DNA of 64,000 nucleotides from Bauldia sp. (GTDB lineage Bacteria > Pseudomonadota > Alphaproteobacteria > Rhizobiales > Kaistiaceae), in contig JAHCJY010000006.1 in the NCBI GenBank assembly GCA_026126065.1, forward strand, positions 62,001 to 126,000, in the 5' to 3' direction. Positions 25,635-35,148 of this stretch are shown one piece after another; positions within the stretch are counted from its first letter, which is position 1, and every line of letters begins with the position of its first letter. The position numbers and the translations under genes are program-made. The notes below the pieces were generated by a model. That model searched no databases. It was not told the origin of the DNA and saw nothing but the letters and a program-made list of their open reading frames with translations.

Positions 25635-26846
25635 TCAGAACCGGCATGCCGTCTGGCCCGCGTCGACACCGAGCGTGTCGAGGTTGTTGGTCGGGTGCAC
25701 GAAGCCCTCGACCGGCGCGCGCTGGACGACGGCGTTGCCGGTGGCGAGCAGGATCGGCTGGCGGAGCTGGTGGTCCCATGGACGAACGCTCATCGACGCT
25801 GCCTTGACGCCGTCGAGGCTGAGCTGGTCGCCGAGGATGTAGTCGAGGAGCGTCTCGTACTCGGTGCTGGCCGTGCGGATGACGGCCTGCGTGACGGCCC
25901 GCACCGCGGTCCACGCCGCCCAGTCGTCCGCCCCCATGCGCCGGCCGTAGAAATATTCGAAGCGCGCATTGAGCTGCGGTGCGCCCTGGCGGTCCCACGC
26001 CCAGTGCCAGGCGACCGGGACGAGCCCGGCGGCGCCGACCACCGGCCGCGGGTCGTTGGTGTTGTACGGCACCTGGGCGGCGAACTCGCCGTCCGCATCG
26101 GCCACGAAGACGACATCGTAATTGCCCGCGGCGGTGAGCACCGCGACATTGCTGAGGTCGCGGTTGCGCGGGTCGTTCCCGGGCACGAACGGCCGGACAT
26201 CGACGATCCGGCCCTGGAAGTTCGCCGCCGACTCGCGCAGCGCCTCCACAAGGGCCGCATCCTCGGCGCTCGGGCCCTGCAGGACGAGAATGTTCCGCCA
26301 CCGTCGCGACACGAGGTATTGCAGCGTGGCGTCCGTGAGCATCCGGTTGCTCGGGATCATGTGGATGACGTTCTGGCGGCACTCGGCGCCGCGCAGGCTG
26401 TCTTCCGGGGCCGAGACGTTGAAGATCGTCACCGGCATGGCGGCGACGCCGTCGGCCAGTTCGAGGAGGAGATCCGCCGGCAGGTCGGCGATGACGAAGT
26501 GGATGCCGTCGCCCACCCACTCCTCGACATCGGCGATCATGGTCGCGACATCCGCCTCGAGCGCCCCTTCCATCGCGAAGGCGACATTGATCTCGCGGCC
26601 GATCTGGATGGCGTCGGTGATCCCGAGGTCGGCCCCGTCGAGCGCGGGCCCCCACTTCCGGACGAGGATTTCGAGGTGCGCCAGACGCCGGTCGTAGCGC
26701 GGGTCGTCGGTCAGCGCGACGAAGCCGATCATGACTTCCGGTGGCAGCCCGGGTGGCGCGGCCTGCTGGGCCAGCGCCGCGATCGGCTGCGCCGCAGCCA
26801 TTCCAGCCACGCACGTCAGGACGAGAGCGGAGAGACGTCTAGCCAT
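25635..26846 (-). CDS. PQQ-associated ABC-type substrate-binding protein (TIGR03863-like)
   Basis: This 403-residue secreted protein has a signal peptide ending in ALAQQAAPP. The architecture is a branched-chain-amino-acid-type periplasmic binding fold. Family patterns of the binding protein associated with PQQ alcohol dehydrogenase systems are present: FNVSAPEDSLRGAECRQNV, DVVFVADADGEFAAQVPYNT, GLVPVAWHWAWDRQGAPQLN, and a C-terminus with LDTLG followed by a Cys. Its start overlaps the end of the beta-propeller gene by 8 bases, so they are co-expressed. Its ligand is unknown. Presence of this set suggests PQQ-dependent alcohol oxidation in this organism. Confidence 0.85.
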   Translation of the reverse strand: MARRLSALVLTCVAGMAAAQPIAALAQQAAPPGLPPEVMIGFVALTDDPRYDRRLAHLEILVRKWGPALDGADLGITDAIQIGREINVAFAMEGALEADVATMIADVEEWVGDGIHFVIADLPADLLLELADGVAAMPVTIFNVSAPEDSLRGAECRQNVIHMIPSNRMLTDATLQYLVSRRWRNILVLQGPSAEDAALVEALRESAANFQGRIVDVRPFVPGNDPRNRDLSNVAVLTAAGNYDVVFVADADGEFAAQVPYNTNDPRPVVGAAGLVPVAWHWAWDRQGAPQLNARFEYFYGRRMGADDWAAWTAVRAVTQAVIRTASTEYETLLDYILGDQLSLDGVKAASMSVRPWDHQLRQPILLATGNAVVQRAPVEGFVHPTNNLDTLGVDAGQTACRF

Positions 26847-27825
26847 CGACCACCACGCTGTGCGGCACGCGGCCCGTCGAGACGGCGCGAAGGGTCCGCC
26901 GGGCCCTCACATCCACCACCGAGATACCGTCCGAGAGGGCGTTGGCGACATAGAGCGTGCCGCCGTCGGCGCTGAGCGCCAGGCCCGCCGCGTGGCTTCC
27001 GACAAGGACATAGGACTGCACCTCGCGCGAACGGATATCGATGAAGGCGACCTGGTTGGCATAGCCGAGGGTGACGATCATCGTCGAGCCATCCGCGGTC
27101 GGGAGCAGCGCCACCGGCGAGATGTCCTCGATGCGCACGCCGGGCGGACGGAAGCCGATCGTGTCCGTCACGGTGTTCGTCGCCACATCGATCACCGAGA
27201 CCGTCGCGGAAACCTCGTTGGTGACCCAGAGCTCGGTCCCATCGGGTGTCAGTGCAAGCCGCCGGGGCCGGCTGCCGACGACGATGCTCTGCGAGACGCG
27301 GCCGATCGCAAGGTCCACGACGTGGACCATGTCGGCGATCTCGGAGGCGATGTAGAGCAAGCGGCCGTCGCGGGAGATCGCCAGACCTTCCGGCTCTGCG
27401 CCGGTTCTGATCTCCGCGCGCAGCCGCTTGCTGATGACCTCGATGCCGCGGACTGTCCCCTCGTCCTCGTTGGCGACGTACAGGATCGTCCCGCCCGGGT
27501 TCACCGCGATCAGTTCGGGCGTTCGGCCGGTCGGTATGCTGTCGACGATCGTGAATGTTGCGAGGTCGATCACCTGGACGACATCGTCCTCGCCGCACGC
27601 GACGTAGAGGAGCGTGTGCGTCGGGTTGAAGGCCATGTCGCGAGGCTGGCCGGCCGTCTCGATGGTCGCCACGACCGCGAAGGATCGCGGATCGAGGACC
27701 ACGACATTGTTCGACCGCTCATGCGAGACGAAAATGTATCCGGTGCCGGCCGCAAGCGCGGGCGCCGTACCGATGCCGAGCAGCATCGCGAGCACGAAGG
27801 CGAGCCGGGCGACGATCGCAACCAT
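26839..27825 (-). CDS. PQQ-associated YVTN beta-propeller protein (TIGR03866-like)
   Basis: This 328-residue secreted protein starts with ATG 27825; reading frames reaching further up lack a signal peptide. The signal segment FVLAMLLGIGTAPALA is followed by seven YVTN-type repeats, for example GYIFVSHERSNNVVVLD, LLYVACGEDDVVQVID and TLYVANALSDGISVVD. Beta-propeller proteins of this type are encoded next to the ABC-type genes of PQQ-dependent alcohol catabolism, where their exact role is not known. It is divergent from the ATPase-like gene at 28016, with about 190 bases between starts. Confidence 0.87.
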   Translation of the reverse strand: MVAIVARLAFVLAMLLGIGTAPALAAGTGYIFVSHERSNNVVVLDPRSFAVVATIETAGQPRDMAFNPTHTLLYVACGEDDVVQVIDLATFTIVDSIPTGRTPELIAVNPGGTILYVANEDEGTVRGIEVISKRLRAEIRTGAEPEGLAISRDGRLLYIASEIADMVHVVDLAIGRVSQSIVVGSRPRRLALTPDGTELWVTNEVSATVSVIDVATNTVTDTIGFRPPGVRIEDISPVALLPTADGSTMIVTLGYANQVAFIDIRSREVQSYVLVGSHAAGLALSADGGTLYVANALSDGISVVDVRARRTLRAVSTGRVPHSVVVDG

Positions 27826-28015
27826 GATTCCCCTGCGCCGCCGCGGCGGGCGTCTCTCGAGACCACTCGATTCAGCCGGCGACGGTGGCAGAAAGGTGGG
27901 CGCGGCGCTCACATTTAGTTGGGTTTGACATCCCGTCAACCGAGGCGCGGCGCGGGCGTTTCGACAATGCCGGCCCGGGACGCTAGGCTTTACCGGGTTT
28001 TCGAGGGGAGCTGAA

Positions 28016-28777
28016 ATGGACGAAGCGTCGCCGATCCTCGAGTTTCGGCGCGTCGAGAAGCGGTTCGGACGCGTGCGAGCGCTCGACGGGATCGACGTCG
28101 CGGTGCGCTCCGGCGAACTGGTGGCCGTCCTCGGCACTCCCGGCGCCGGAACCTCGACGATGGTGAAGCTCGCCGCAGCTCTCCTCCGGCCCGACCGCGG
28201 TGTCGTTGCCGTCCTCGGCCGCGATCTCCGGACCGCGAGCCGCGATCTTCACGCCCGGATGGGTTTTGCCTTCGAGGAGCCGGAGCTCGACGGTCGCCTC
28301 ACCGTGGATGGCCATCTCCGCTACCGCGCGGGGCTGATGGGCCTTGGATCGTCGCAGGCGCGCGCGGCAACGGCGCGCGCGCTTGCGGGCTTCGGCCTTG
28401 CCGAGCGGGGCGAAGACCGGGCCGGAGTCCTGTCGGTCACAAGCCGTCGCCAACTCGCCCTCGCCCGCGCCGCCCTCGGTGTGCCCGTCCTCATCGCGGC
28501 CGACCGCTCGGCCGACGGTCTTGACGACGACGAGCGGAGCTCCCTGCTCGAACCGCTCCTTCGGCTCCGGTCCGACGACAGGACGGCGATCCTGCTGACG
28601 ACCGCCGAGCCGGCGGTCGCCGCCTCGGCCGATCGGATCGTGGTCCTTCATCGTGGGCGCATTGCCTTCGACGGGACCCGTGCGGCGTTCGGGGCGGCAG
28701 GCAGCGGCGACGTCGTTGCCGCGTTCGCCGCGCTCGTCCGCTCCACGAGCGAAGAGACGGCCGGCGCCCGGGTCTAG
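28016..28777 (+). CDS. ABC ATPase-like protein of the PQQ-associated set with all catalytic motifs lost
   Basis: This 253-residue protein has the overall ABC ATPase layout of the PQQ-associated family (TIGR03864-like). However, each functional motif is altered: Walker A reads GTPGAGTST (Thr46 where Lys is needed); Q-loop Gln is Glu87; the signature is LSVTS instead of LSGGQ; Walker B VLIAADRS has Arg164 in place of the catalytic Glu; the switch His is Ala197 (LLTTAEP). It should not hydrolyse ATP. The frame is intact and its composition matches its neighbours, so it may be a retained pseudo-enzyme or a gene in early decay. The expected ABC-2 permease does not follow; its stop abuts a convergent gene. 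Confidence 0.8.
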   Translation: MDEASPILEFRRVEKRFGRVRALDGIDVAVRSGELVAVLGTPGAGTSTMVKLAAALLRPDRGVVAVLGRDLRTASRDLHARMGFAFEEPELDGRLTVDGHLRYRAGLMGLGSSQARAATARALAGFGLAERGEDRAGVLSVTSRRQLALARAALGVPVLIAADRSADGLDDDERSSLLEPLLRLRSDDRTAILLTTAEPAVAASADRIVVLHRGRIAFDGTRAAFGAAGSGDVVAAFAALVRSTSEETAGARV

Positions 28778-30078
28778 GCTGCCGCCGGATCCGCAGCGAT
28801 GCGGCTCGCCACCACCTTGTCGACGCGCCGGCCGTCGAGATCGACGACCTCGAACTTCCAGCCGCGCCAGGTGAAGGATTCGCCGGTTGCTGGAATGCGG
28901 CCGAGCTGATGCAGGATGAAGCCCGCGAGCGTGCGGAAGTCCTCGTCCTCGGCCATCCCGGTCAGGCCGAGGGCGAGCTCGGCGTCGTCGATCGGAATGC
29001 GGCCGGACAGCAGCCAGGACCCGTCATCGCGACGGACCGCGTCCGGATCGGAGTCCCCGTCGTGCTCCGGCAGGTCGCCGCCGATTGCGATCAGGATGTC
29101 CGTCGGCGTGATGATGCCTTCGAACGAACCATGCTCGTCCAGCACGATCGCCATATGGACCGGCGAGGTCTTGAACCGGTCGAGGAGCTTCAGGATCGGC
29201 ATGTGCTCGTCGATGAAGAGCGGCTCCGCGAGCGCCTTCTCGACGTCGAACTGGCCCGTCACGGTGATTTGCTCGAGGAGGTCCTTCACATGCAGGATGC
29301 CGATGACATCGTCGACCTCGCCGCGGCTGGCCGGAAACCGCGAGTGACCGCTCTCGAGGATGTCCTTGAGGATGGCCTCCGGCGAATCCTTGACGTCGAT
29401 CCACACGACGTCCGGCCGCGGCACCATGATCTGGCGCACCGAGCGATCCGAGACACGGATCACGCTCTCCAGCATCACGCGCTCCTCGGGGTGGAACACG
29501 CCCGACTCGGTGCCTTCGGCGATCAGCGCCCTGATCTCCTCCTCGGTGACGGTGCTCTGCAGTGGCACGCGAACCCGGAGGATGCGAAGGACCGTCTCCG
29601 TCGACAGCCGCAGGAACCAGACGATCGGCGCACCGACCTTGGCGATCACCGCCATCGTTGGCGCAACGAAGCACGCAATAGCCTCCGGATTGGTGAGCGC
29701 AATCCGCTTGGGCACGAGTTCGCCGATGATCAACGACAGGTAGGTGACGGCGAGGACCACCAGCACGATCGCAATCGTGCTCGAATACTCGGCGATGGCC
29801 GGAATTCGGGACAGGGTCTCGGCGAGCGGCGCCGATAGCGTCGTGCCCGAGAACGCGCCATTGAACACGCCGACTAAGGTGATGCCCACCTGCACGGTCG
29901 ACAGAAAGCCCGTCGGGTCGTCCACCAGCGTCAGCGCGCGGCGCGCCCCCCGGACGTCCTTCTCTGCCATCGCCTGCAGCCGGGCGCGCCGCGACGAAAC
30001 GATCGCGAGCTCCGACATGGCGAAGAAGCCGTTGAGGAGAAAGAGGACCCCAACGACGACGAGTTGCCAGAGAAGCAT
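28774..30078 (-). CDS. CNNM/CorC-type membrane protein (hemolysin family, DUF21-CBS)
   Basis: This 434-residue protein has a DUF21 membrane domain with about four helices (residues 1-190, including NGFFAMSELAIVSSRRARL and SLIIGELVPKRIALTNPE). A CBS domain pair follows (about 205-340, with MVPRPDVVWID and GIITPTDILIAIGGDL), then a C-terminal CorC_HlyC domain. Such proteins act in magnesium or other divalent-cation transport or resistance. The older name hemolysin is misleading. Its stop codon interlocks with that of the convergent ATPase-like gene (CTAG). Confidence 0.93.
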   Translation of the reverse strand: MLLWQLVVVGVLFLLNGFFAMSELAIVSSRRARLQAMAEKDVRGARRALTLVDDPTGFLSTVQVGITLVGVFNGAFSGTTLSAPLAETLSRIPAIAEYSSTIAIVLVVLAVTYLSLIIGELVPKRIALTNPEAIACFVAPTMAVIAKVGAPIVWFLRLSTETVLRILRVRVPLQSTVTEEEIRALIAEGTESGVFHPEERVMLESVIRVSDRSVRQIMVPRPDVVWIDVKDSPEAILKDILESGHSRFPASRGEVDDVIGILHVKDLLEQITVTGQFDVEKALAEPLFIDEHMPILKLLDRFKTSPVHMAIVLDEHGSFEGIITPTDILIAIGGDLPEHDGDSDPDAVRRDDGSWLLSGRIPIDDAELALGLTGMAEDEDFRTLAGFILHQLGRIPATGESFTWRGWKFEVVDLDGRRVDKVVASRIAADPAAA

Positions 30079-30243
30079 TCAACCCCGGAGGTGAGGCCGG
30101 CGCGGCCGGCGGGCGCAACTTCTTAAGGCCTTCGGACGCTGCGGTCGACTGCCCGACCGGAGGGCGTGCAAGCCGGATGCCGAAGGCCGTGCGCCGGCCC
30201 CCCCGATATGGCAAAGGAACGGCGGGCCGGAGCCGGATAACAA

Positions 30244-31209
30244 ATGAGCACAGCACACGACACCGACGGCTTCGTCACCGTCCGCGATTTCTTCCGCTGG
30301 GCGGTGAGCCGCTTCAATGCGGCCGACCTCGCCTACGGCCACGGTACCGACAACGCGGTCGACGAGGCTGCCTTCATCGTGCTCGAGGCACTGCGTCTTC
30401 CGGTCGACCGGCTCGACCCGTTCCTCGATGCGCGGCTCACGCCGGCCGAGCGCGCGCGCCTTGCTTCGATCGTCGATGCACGGGTGACCACGCGGAAGCC
30501 CGCGCCCTATCTGGTTGGAGCCGCCTACATCCAGGGCGTCCGCTTCCGCAGCGACGAGCGGGCGCTGATCCCGCGATCCTTCATCGGCGAGATGCTTTCG
30601 GACGGCTCGCTCGGTCCCGAGGCGGCGGGCCTCATCCCGGACTTCGAGGCTGTGGAAAGCGCGCTCGACATCGGCACCGGCTCCGGCTGCCTCGCGATCC
30701 TTGCCGCGCGCCTCTTCCCGAATGCCCGCGTGGACGCGGTCGATATCTCCGCTTCCGCGCTCGACCTCGCCGCGCTCAACGTGGCGGATCATCGGCTGGG
30801 TGGGCGCATCACCCTGTTTCAGGGCGATCTCTTCGCGCCGCTCGGGAACAGCCGGTACGACGTCATCATCGCCAATCCGCCCTATGTCGATGCGGAGGCC
30901 ATGAGCGACCTTCCGCCGGAGTTCCGGCACGAGCCGCAGGACGCGCTCGCCGCGGGAGCCGACGGCCTCGACATCGTGCGCCGTATCCTCGCGGAAGCGG
31001 CGGGACATCTCACTCCCGGCGGCGGTCTCCTCTGCGAGGTCGGTCGCGACGGGCCGGCGCTCGAGGCCGCCTATCCCGGCGTCGACTTCCTCTGGCTCGA
31101 CAGTGAGGTGTCCAGCGGCGAGGTCTTCTGGCTGTCGGCCGAAGCCCTCCGACCCCTGGCGGACGACAAGGGCACGCGCCGCACTCAACCCGGCAGCAAT
31201 TCGCCGTAG
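30244..31209 (+). CDS. prmB: Ribosomal protein uL3 N5-glutamine methyltransferase PrmB
   Basis: This 321-residue HemK-family enzyme methylates a glutamine side chain. The N-terminal helical domain has FFRWAVSRFNAADLAYGHGT, characteristic of PrmB rather than PrmC. The SAM-binding motif is DIGTGSG at 142-148 and the substrate-glutamine motif is NPPY at 211-214. PrmB acts on ribosomal protein L3 during assembly. Its last 25 bases overlap the end of the convergent DUF1254 gene. Confidence 0.93.
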   Translation: MSTAHDTDGFVTVRDFFRWAVSRFNAADLAYGHGTDNAVDEAAFIVLEALRLPVDRLDPFLDARLTPAERARLASIVDARVTTRKPAPYLVGAAYIQGVRFRSDERALIPRSFIGEMLSDGSLGPEAAGLIPDFEAVESALDIGTGSGCLAILAARLFPNARVDAVDISASALDLAALNVADHRLGGRITLFQGDLFAPLGNSRYDVIIANPPYVDAEAMSDLPPEFRHEPQDALAAGADGLDIVRRILAEAAGHLTPGGGLLCEVGRDGPALEAAYPGVDFLWLDSEVSSGEVFWLSAEALRPLADDKGTRRTQPGSNSP

Positions 31210-31700
31210 GCGAGCTTCTGCACGGCGATCAGGTCACCGATCGCCTCAGGCTTCTCCACGAGCATGCGGATGAGGATGACGCCGCGGTAGGACTGCGCCT
31301 CGACCACCGTCCCGGGGCCGGCTGGCTTCGCCCGCCCCCTGCCGACCAGGAGGAACTCCGCCTCGCCGGCGCCGATCTGCGCATCGTTCATGACGAAGAA
31401 ATTGTCGGTGTTGTTGGCGAAGAACGAGATCGACCAGTAGCTCCCCGGAAGGGTGGCGTGGATGCGGAGCGGCCGCTCGGACACGTCGTAGAGGCAGGCG
31501 GAGTAAAGAAGATCGGGGCTGGGGCGCACGACGGAGCGTGACTCCGAGGTGGTCGGCGGCATGTGGAACAGCTCGTTTACCGGATACTTCGCCACGCGCC
31601 GCACGATCCGCATCACCATGTAGGGGAAGCGAAGGATGACCAGGACGTGCGTCACCGCCGCCACGGCCAGCATGGTCAGGATGAACGCAGCCGCGCTCAT
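31185..31700 (-). CDS. DUF1254-type protein
   Basis: This 171-residue protein has one N-terminal hydrophobic anchor (ILTMLAVAAVTHVLVILRF). A domain follows with SPDLLYSACLYDVSERPLRI and PGSYWSISFFANNTDNFF, which matches the DUF1254 pattern. In many bacteria DUF1254 and DUF1214 form one protein; here they are two genes overlapping by four bases. It is the last gene of a long minus-strand operon that starts with the OleD-like fusion. Function is unknown. Confidence 0.8.
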   Translation of the reverse strand: MSAAAFILTMLAVAAVTHVLVILRFPYMVMRIVRRVAKYPVNELFHMPPTTSESRSVVRPSPDLLYSACLYDVSERPLRIHATLPGSYWSISFFANNTDNFFVMNDAQIGAGEAEFLLVGRGRAKPAGPGTVVEAQSYRGVILIRMLVEKPEAIGDLIAVQKLAYGELLPG

Positions 31701-32257
31701 GCCCGCACCGCAGTGATGCGGGGGAGGGCAATGCGGTCGGGGCGCTCATAGACCTCGGCGGCCGGATTGTAGATCTTGAGCGAGAAGGACAGCGTCTGGT
31801 CCTTCATGCCCGACGGCAGCCAGTTGCGGTCCTTTGGCGTCCGCGACAGCGCGATCCGGAACGACCCGTCGGTCTCGCGATCGAGATTCCCCATGTTGAA
31901 GGAATAGCGGCCTGCCGGATTGGCGATCAAATGGTGGTCGCGCCCGTAGACGATGATCGCCCACCAGCGCCCGGGAATGTCGATGCCGGAGATGACGTAG
32001 TCGCGGTCGGCGCGGATCGGCTGTCCCTGGTCGTCGGTCGTCGCGCGGTAGTAGATCGTCTCGCGCTTGTTGAGGGCGAACAGGCCCGTAAGAGCGATGA
32101 AGGCGCGCAGATACATTCCGGCGTCACGGCTGCCGACCTTGAGGTTTGTCATCCATGACCCGTTCCGGATCACCGGCCGGAACGGCGGGAAGAACACGAC
32201 GAACGCCGCCGAACCGATGCCGAGGACGATGCCGAGAAGGATTGCGAGGACGATCAC
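31697..32257 (-). CDS. DUF1214-type protein
   Basis: This 186-residue protein has an N-terminal membrane anchor (AILLGIVLGIGSAAFVVFF). DUF1214 features follow: YYRATTDDQGQPIRADRDYV, then IPGRWWAIIVYGRDHHLI, and PKDRNWLPSG near the C-terminus. It is encoded 2 bases after the sulfotransferase gene and overlaps the DUF1254 gene by four bases. The tight spacing shows one transcript. The pair may act at the cell envelope, but no activity is established by the sequence. Confidence 0.85.
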   Translation of the reverse strand: MIVLAILLGIVLGIGSAAFVVFFPPFRPVIRNGSWMTNLKVGSRDAGMYLRAFIALTGLFALNKRETIYYRATTDDQGQPIRADRDYVISGIDIPGRWWAIIVYGRDHHLIANPAGRYSFNMGNLDRETDGSFRIALSRTPKDRNWLPSGMKDQTLSFSLKIYNPAAEVYERPDRIALPRITAVRA

Positions 32258-32259
32258 GG

Positions 32260-33495
32260 TCAGCCGGTCGCCCGGCCGCCGGCCTCACGCGCGGCGAAGG
32301 CGGCTGCGCGGGCCTCGAGATCGTGGTTGCGGAACACCGGCTCGAGCTGCTGCCGGAGCTCCGCTGGGTCGATGCCGAACTCCTCGAGGCGGTACTCGTG
32401 CGTAGACACGTGGCGGTCGCGCGCCCTGATCTCGGCGAGCTTCCGCGTCAGGTTCTCGTCGGGGCCGGGCAGGCCGAACTGCTCGTAGATGCGGTGCACC
32501 GTCTCCGGGATGTGCGTCAGGAGTTCGTCGTAGTGGACGATCATCCGCTGCGCCTCCGGCACGTCGTACAGGTCGCGCTCCGCGTTGAGATAAGTGCGAA
32601 GGCTGTCCTTCACGATGGCGTTGGCCTGGTCCTTGGTCATGTCGCGGAACCCCTTGAACCGATGACGCCAGATGCCGCGGATGAGGTCGAGCCGCGAGGC
32701 GATCGTCTCGAGCGGGTTGCGAACGAGGTAGACGATCCGCGCATCCGGGAAGACGCGCATCAGTTCCGGGATCTTCTGCGAGAAATGCGGGTTCTTCGAC
32801 ACGACCCATGGCAGCACGCCGTCGGCGGTCGGCGTCCGGTAGACCTTCTTGAGCAGGCACGCGCGGTACCAGCCGAACGCCTTGATCTGCCGCTCGACCG
32901 GCCAGCGATGGAAGTCGCGGAGGTCCTCCAGCGACTTCGCCGAGGCGTTCAGAGGCGAATCGTTGATCACCATCGTCGAGGCGTAGATGCCCCACAGGAC
33001 GAACTCGTCCTCCTCGATCTCATCGAGGCGCAGCCGGTGCATGTAGTCGAGCGGCGCGAACACGCGCTCCTGGAATTTCTGGAAGCGCCGGCCGATGCGG
33101 CCGCCGTGCCGCGAATCCCAGCCGCCGACGCGGGCAATGGTGTTTTGCGTGGTGATCGCCGGCAGCACCATCTCGTGCAGGAGCAGCGAGCGCGCATGCG
33201 TCCTGTCCTCGGACAGGAGACGGTGGAGGAGGGTCGTGCCCGATCGCTGGTGTCCGAGGATGAACACCGGCGGGGCCATCCGGGTCTGCTTCCAGTCGGC
33301 GTGGAAGACCGTGTCCAGCGCCCAGCCCGTCTGCGCCCATGCGTAGAAGGCGAGGCGCGAGGCAAGCGAGGAGAAGATCGTCCCGTAGGCCTTCTGTTCG
33401 CGCAGCAGGATCCGGTGCTTCTGCCAGAAGGCGCCCCAGTTGAATGGTACGATCGGCCCCGGGAGCTGGCTCCAGTCTTCGGTCTGCGTCGTCAA
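32260..33495 (-). CDS. PAPS-dependent sulfotransferase family protein
   Basis: This 411-residue protein starts with TTG. The 5'-phosphosulfate-binding loop is GHQRSGTT at residues 81-88. The 3'-phosphate region appears as FPDARIVYLVRNPLETIASRL. Family members transfer sulfate from PAPS to carbohydrates, lipids or small molecules. There is no signal peptide, so it acts in the cytoplasm. Its place directly after OleA-, OleC- and OleD-like genes suggests the acceptor is the lipid product of that operon, which is an inference. A stretch of about 50 residues before the P-loop is not familiar to me. Confidence 0.87.
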   Translation of the reverse strand: MTTQTEDWSQLPGPIVPFNWGAFWQKHRILLREQKAYGTIFSSLASRLAFYAWAQTGWALDTVFHADWKQTRMAPPVFILGHQRSGTTLLHRLLSEDRTHARSLLLHEMVLPAITTQNTIARVGGWDSRHGGRIGRRFQKFQERVFAPLDYMHRLRLDEIEEDEFVLWGIYASTMVINDSPLNASAKSLEDLRDFHRWPVERQIKAFGWYRACLLKKVYRTPTADGVLPWVVSKNPHFSQKIPELMRVFPDARIVYLVRNPLETIASRLDLIRGIWRHRFKGFRDMTKDQANAIVKDSLRTYLNAERDLYDVPEAQRMIVHYDELLTHIPETVHRIYEQFGLPGPDENLTRKLAEIRARDRHVSTHEYRLEEFGIDPAELRQQLEPVFRNHDLEARAAAFAAREAGGRATG

Positions 33496-33542
33496 TCCGG
33501 TCGGTCCCCATCGAGAAGGCCAGCCCAGCCATCACGCCCCGG

Positions 33543-35129
33543 TCATAGCCCGGTTTGCCCGCGCGGCGCCACGGCGAGCCCGTATTGCCGGGCGGCAAGC
33601 TCTCGCAGCGCGCGCTTGTCCACCTTGGAGAGGCGGCCCATCACCGGCATGTCGTCGACGCGCAGGAGGTGATCCGGCGCGGCGTTCGGCCCGGTGGCGG
33701 CGCTGACGAGGCGCAACAGCACCGCCCCGTCGGGCGGCGTTGCGCCCGCGGCCGGCTGCCAGCACACCACCACGACCTCGTCCTCGGCCCGGGCATCCCA
33801 AAGGCCGATCATGGCGACTTCGCGGAACACGGGCCTTCCGGATGCGTCGCGCACCGCGCGAATGCCATCCTCGAGCGTGGCCGGATAGATGTTGATGCCG
33901 CCGCGGATGATCATGTCCTTGATCCGGCCGCGCAGGATCAGTTCGCGCGCGCCGTCCGTCGTCGTCCGTATCTCGCCGAGGTCGCCCGTGTCGAACCCGT
34001 CCTCCGGGCTGCGTTCCGCGCCGCCGACATACCCGGTGAAGAGCGCCTCGCCGCTCACGACCAGTTCGCCATTCTCCTTCCGCGTCACATAGATGCCGGG
34101 AATGACGCGACCGACGAAATCACCCTCGCCGGTCCAGGCGAGCTTCTCTTCGGCGGGGACGCTGGCCACCGGGCCTGCCTCCGTCATGCCGTAGATGAGT
34201 TCGATCCGCGTTTCGGGATGGAGCCAGTCGCGCAGGCGGCGCAGGAACTCGGGCGTCACCGGCGCCCCGCCGAGATAGACGGCCTGGAGCGCGTCGGACA
34301 GCCGCGCGCGCCGGGCGCCGGCCTGTTCCATCATCTCCATCCAGACATAGGGCGCGCCGAAATAGGCGCCGGCCTTGCCCGCCTCGAGAAGGCCGAGGAT
34401 GCGCGCCGCCCGCTTCTTCATGGGACCACGGGCAACGAGGATCTCGTTGCCGAAGACGAGGCCGAAGACGACCTGCTGCGGATTGTCGGCAATGTAGGTC
34501 TTCGTCCGCGAGCCGCGGGCAATGCCGCCGATATTGGCGACGATGCGCGCGACCGCGCCGTGCGACAGGCGGACGCCCTTCGGCTGCCCGGTCGAACCGC
34601 CCGTGAAGATGATCGATGCGTCGGCCCGCGGCGCGACGTCGGCAATGCCGAGGCTCTCGTCGGCTGCTGCTTCCGCCTTCCGCAGGAGCGCTTTGGAGAG
34701 GACGACGCGGCGGAGGCCATCGGTCTCCGGCAGGACTTCGGGAACCAGCGTGCCGCGCTTCTCGAGGAACGACCGTGCGCCGGGAATCCGGTTCGCCCAC
34801 AGCACGAGAGGGTGGACGAGCATCCACTTCGATCGCGCCGCCGCAACCCGGTCGCGGTAGAGCGCATCGGAGAAGCCGGGCTCGAGGAGCACCGCGACGC
34901 CGCCATTGATGCCGACCGCAAGCTGCGTGACGGTGAAGACGGCCCCGGTCGGGACCTGGATCACCGCCGGATCGCCGTCACGGAAGCCGCGGTCGCGCAG
35001 CAGCCGGGCGAGGCCGAGCGCGCGCCGGCGGATCTCGGCGAAGGTGACGACGGTGCCGTCCGGTTCGTGGATCGCCGGCCGGTCGCCCTGTGCCTTGAGC
35101 AATTCCAGGAATCGGGCGGCGACGTTCAT
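33543..35129 (-). CDS. OleC-like AMP-dependent synthetase (candidate beta-lactone synthetase)
   Basis: This 528-residue member of the adenylate-forming superfamily has the phosphate-binding loop TGGSTGQPKG at 176-185. LIYGMTEAGPVAS is the adenine/acid motif, DGFDTGDLGEI holds the ribose-binding Asp, and the C-terminal hinge and Lys region is GRLSKVDKRAL. The segment YFGAPYVWMEMMEQ and then YLGGAPVTPEFLRRL follow the order seen in OleC, which converts beta-hydroxy acids into beta-lactones in olefin biosynthesis. An ordinary acyl-CoA or acyl-ACP ligase remains possible. It lies 19 bases after the OleA-like gene. Confidence 0.82.
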   Translation of the reverse strand: MNVAARFLELLKAQGDRPAIHEPDGTVVTFAEIRRRALGLARLLRDRGFRDGDPAVIQVPTGAVFTVTQLAVGINGGVAVLLEPGFSDALYRDRVAAARSKWMLVHPLVLWANRIPGARSFLEKRGTLVPEVLPETDGLRRVVLSKALLRKAEAAADESLGIADVAPRADASIIFTGGSTGQPKGVRLSHGAVARIVANIGGIARGSRTKTYIADNPQQVVFGLVFGNEILVARGPMKKRAARILGLLEAGKAGAYFGAPYVWMEMMEQAGARRARLSDALQAVYLGGAPVTPEFLRRLRDWLHPETRIELIYGMTEAGPVASVPAEEKLAWTGEGDFVGRVIPGIYVTRKENGELVVSGEALFTGYVGGAERSPEDGFDTGDLGEIRTTTDGARELILRGRIKDMIIRGGINIYPATLEDGIRAVRDASGRPVFREVAMIGLWDARAEDEVVVVCWQPAAGATPPDGAVLLRLVSAATGPNAAPDHLLRVDDMPVMGRLSKVDKRALRELAARQYGLAVAPRGQTGL

Positions 35130-35148
35130 CGGGTCTGACCGGGGCCGG

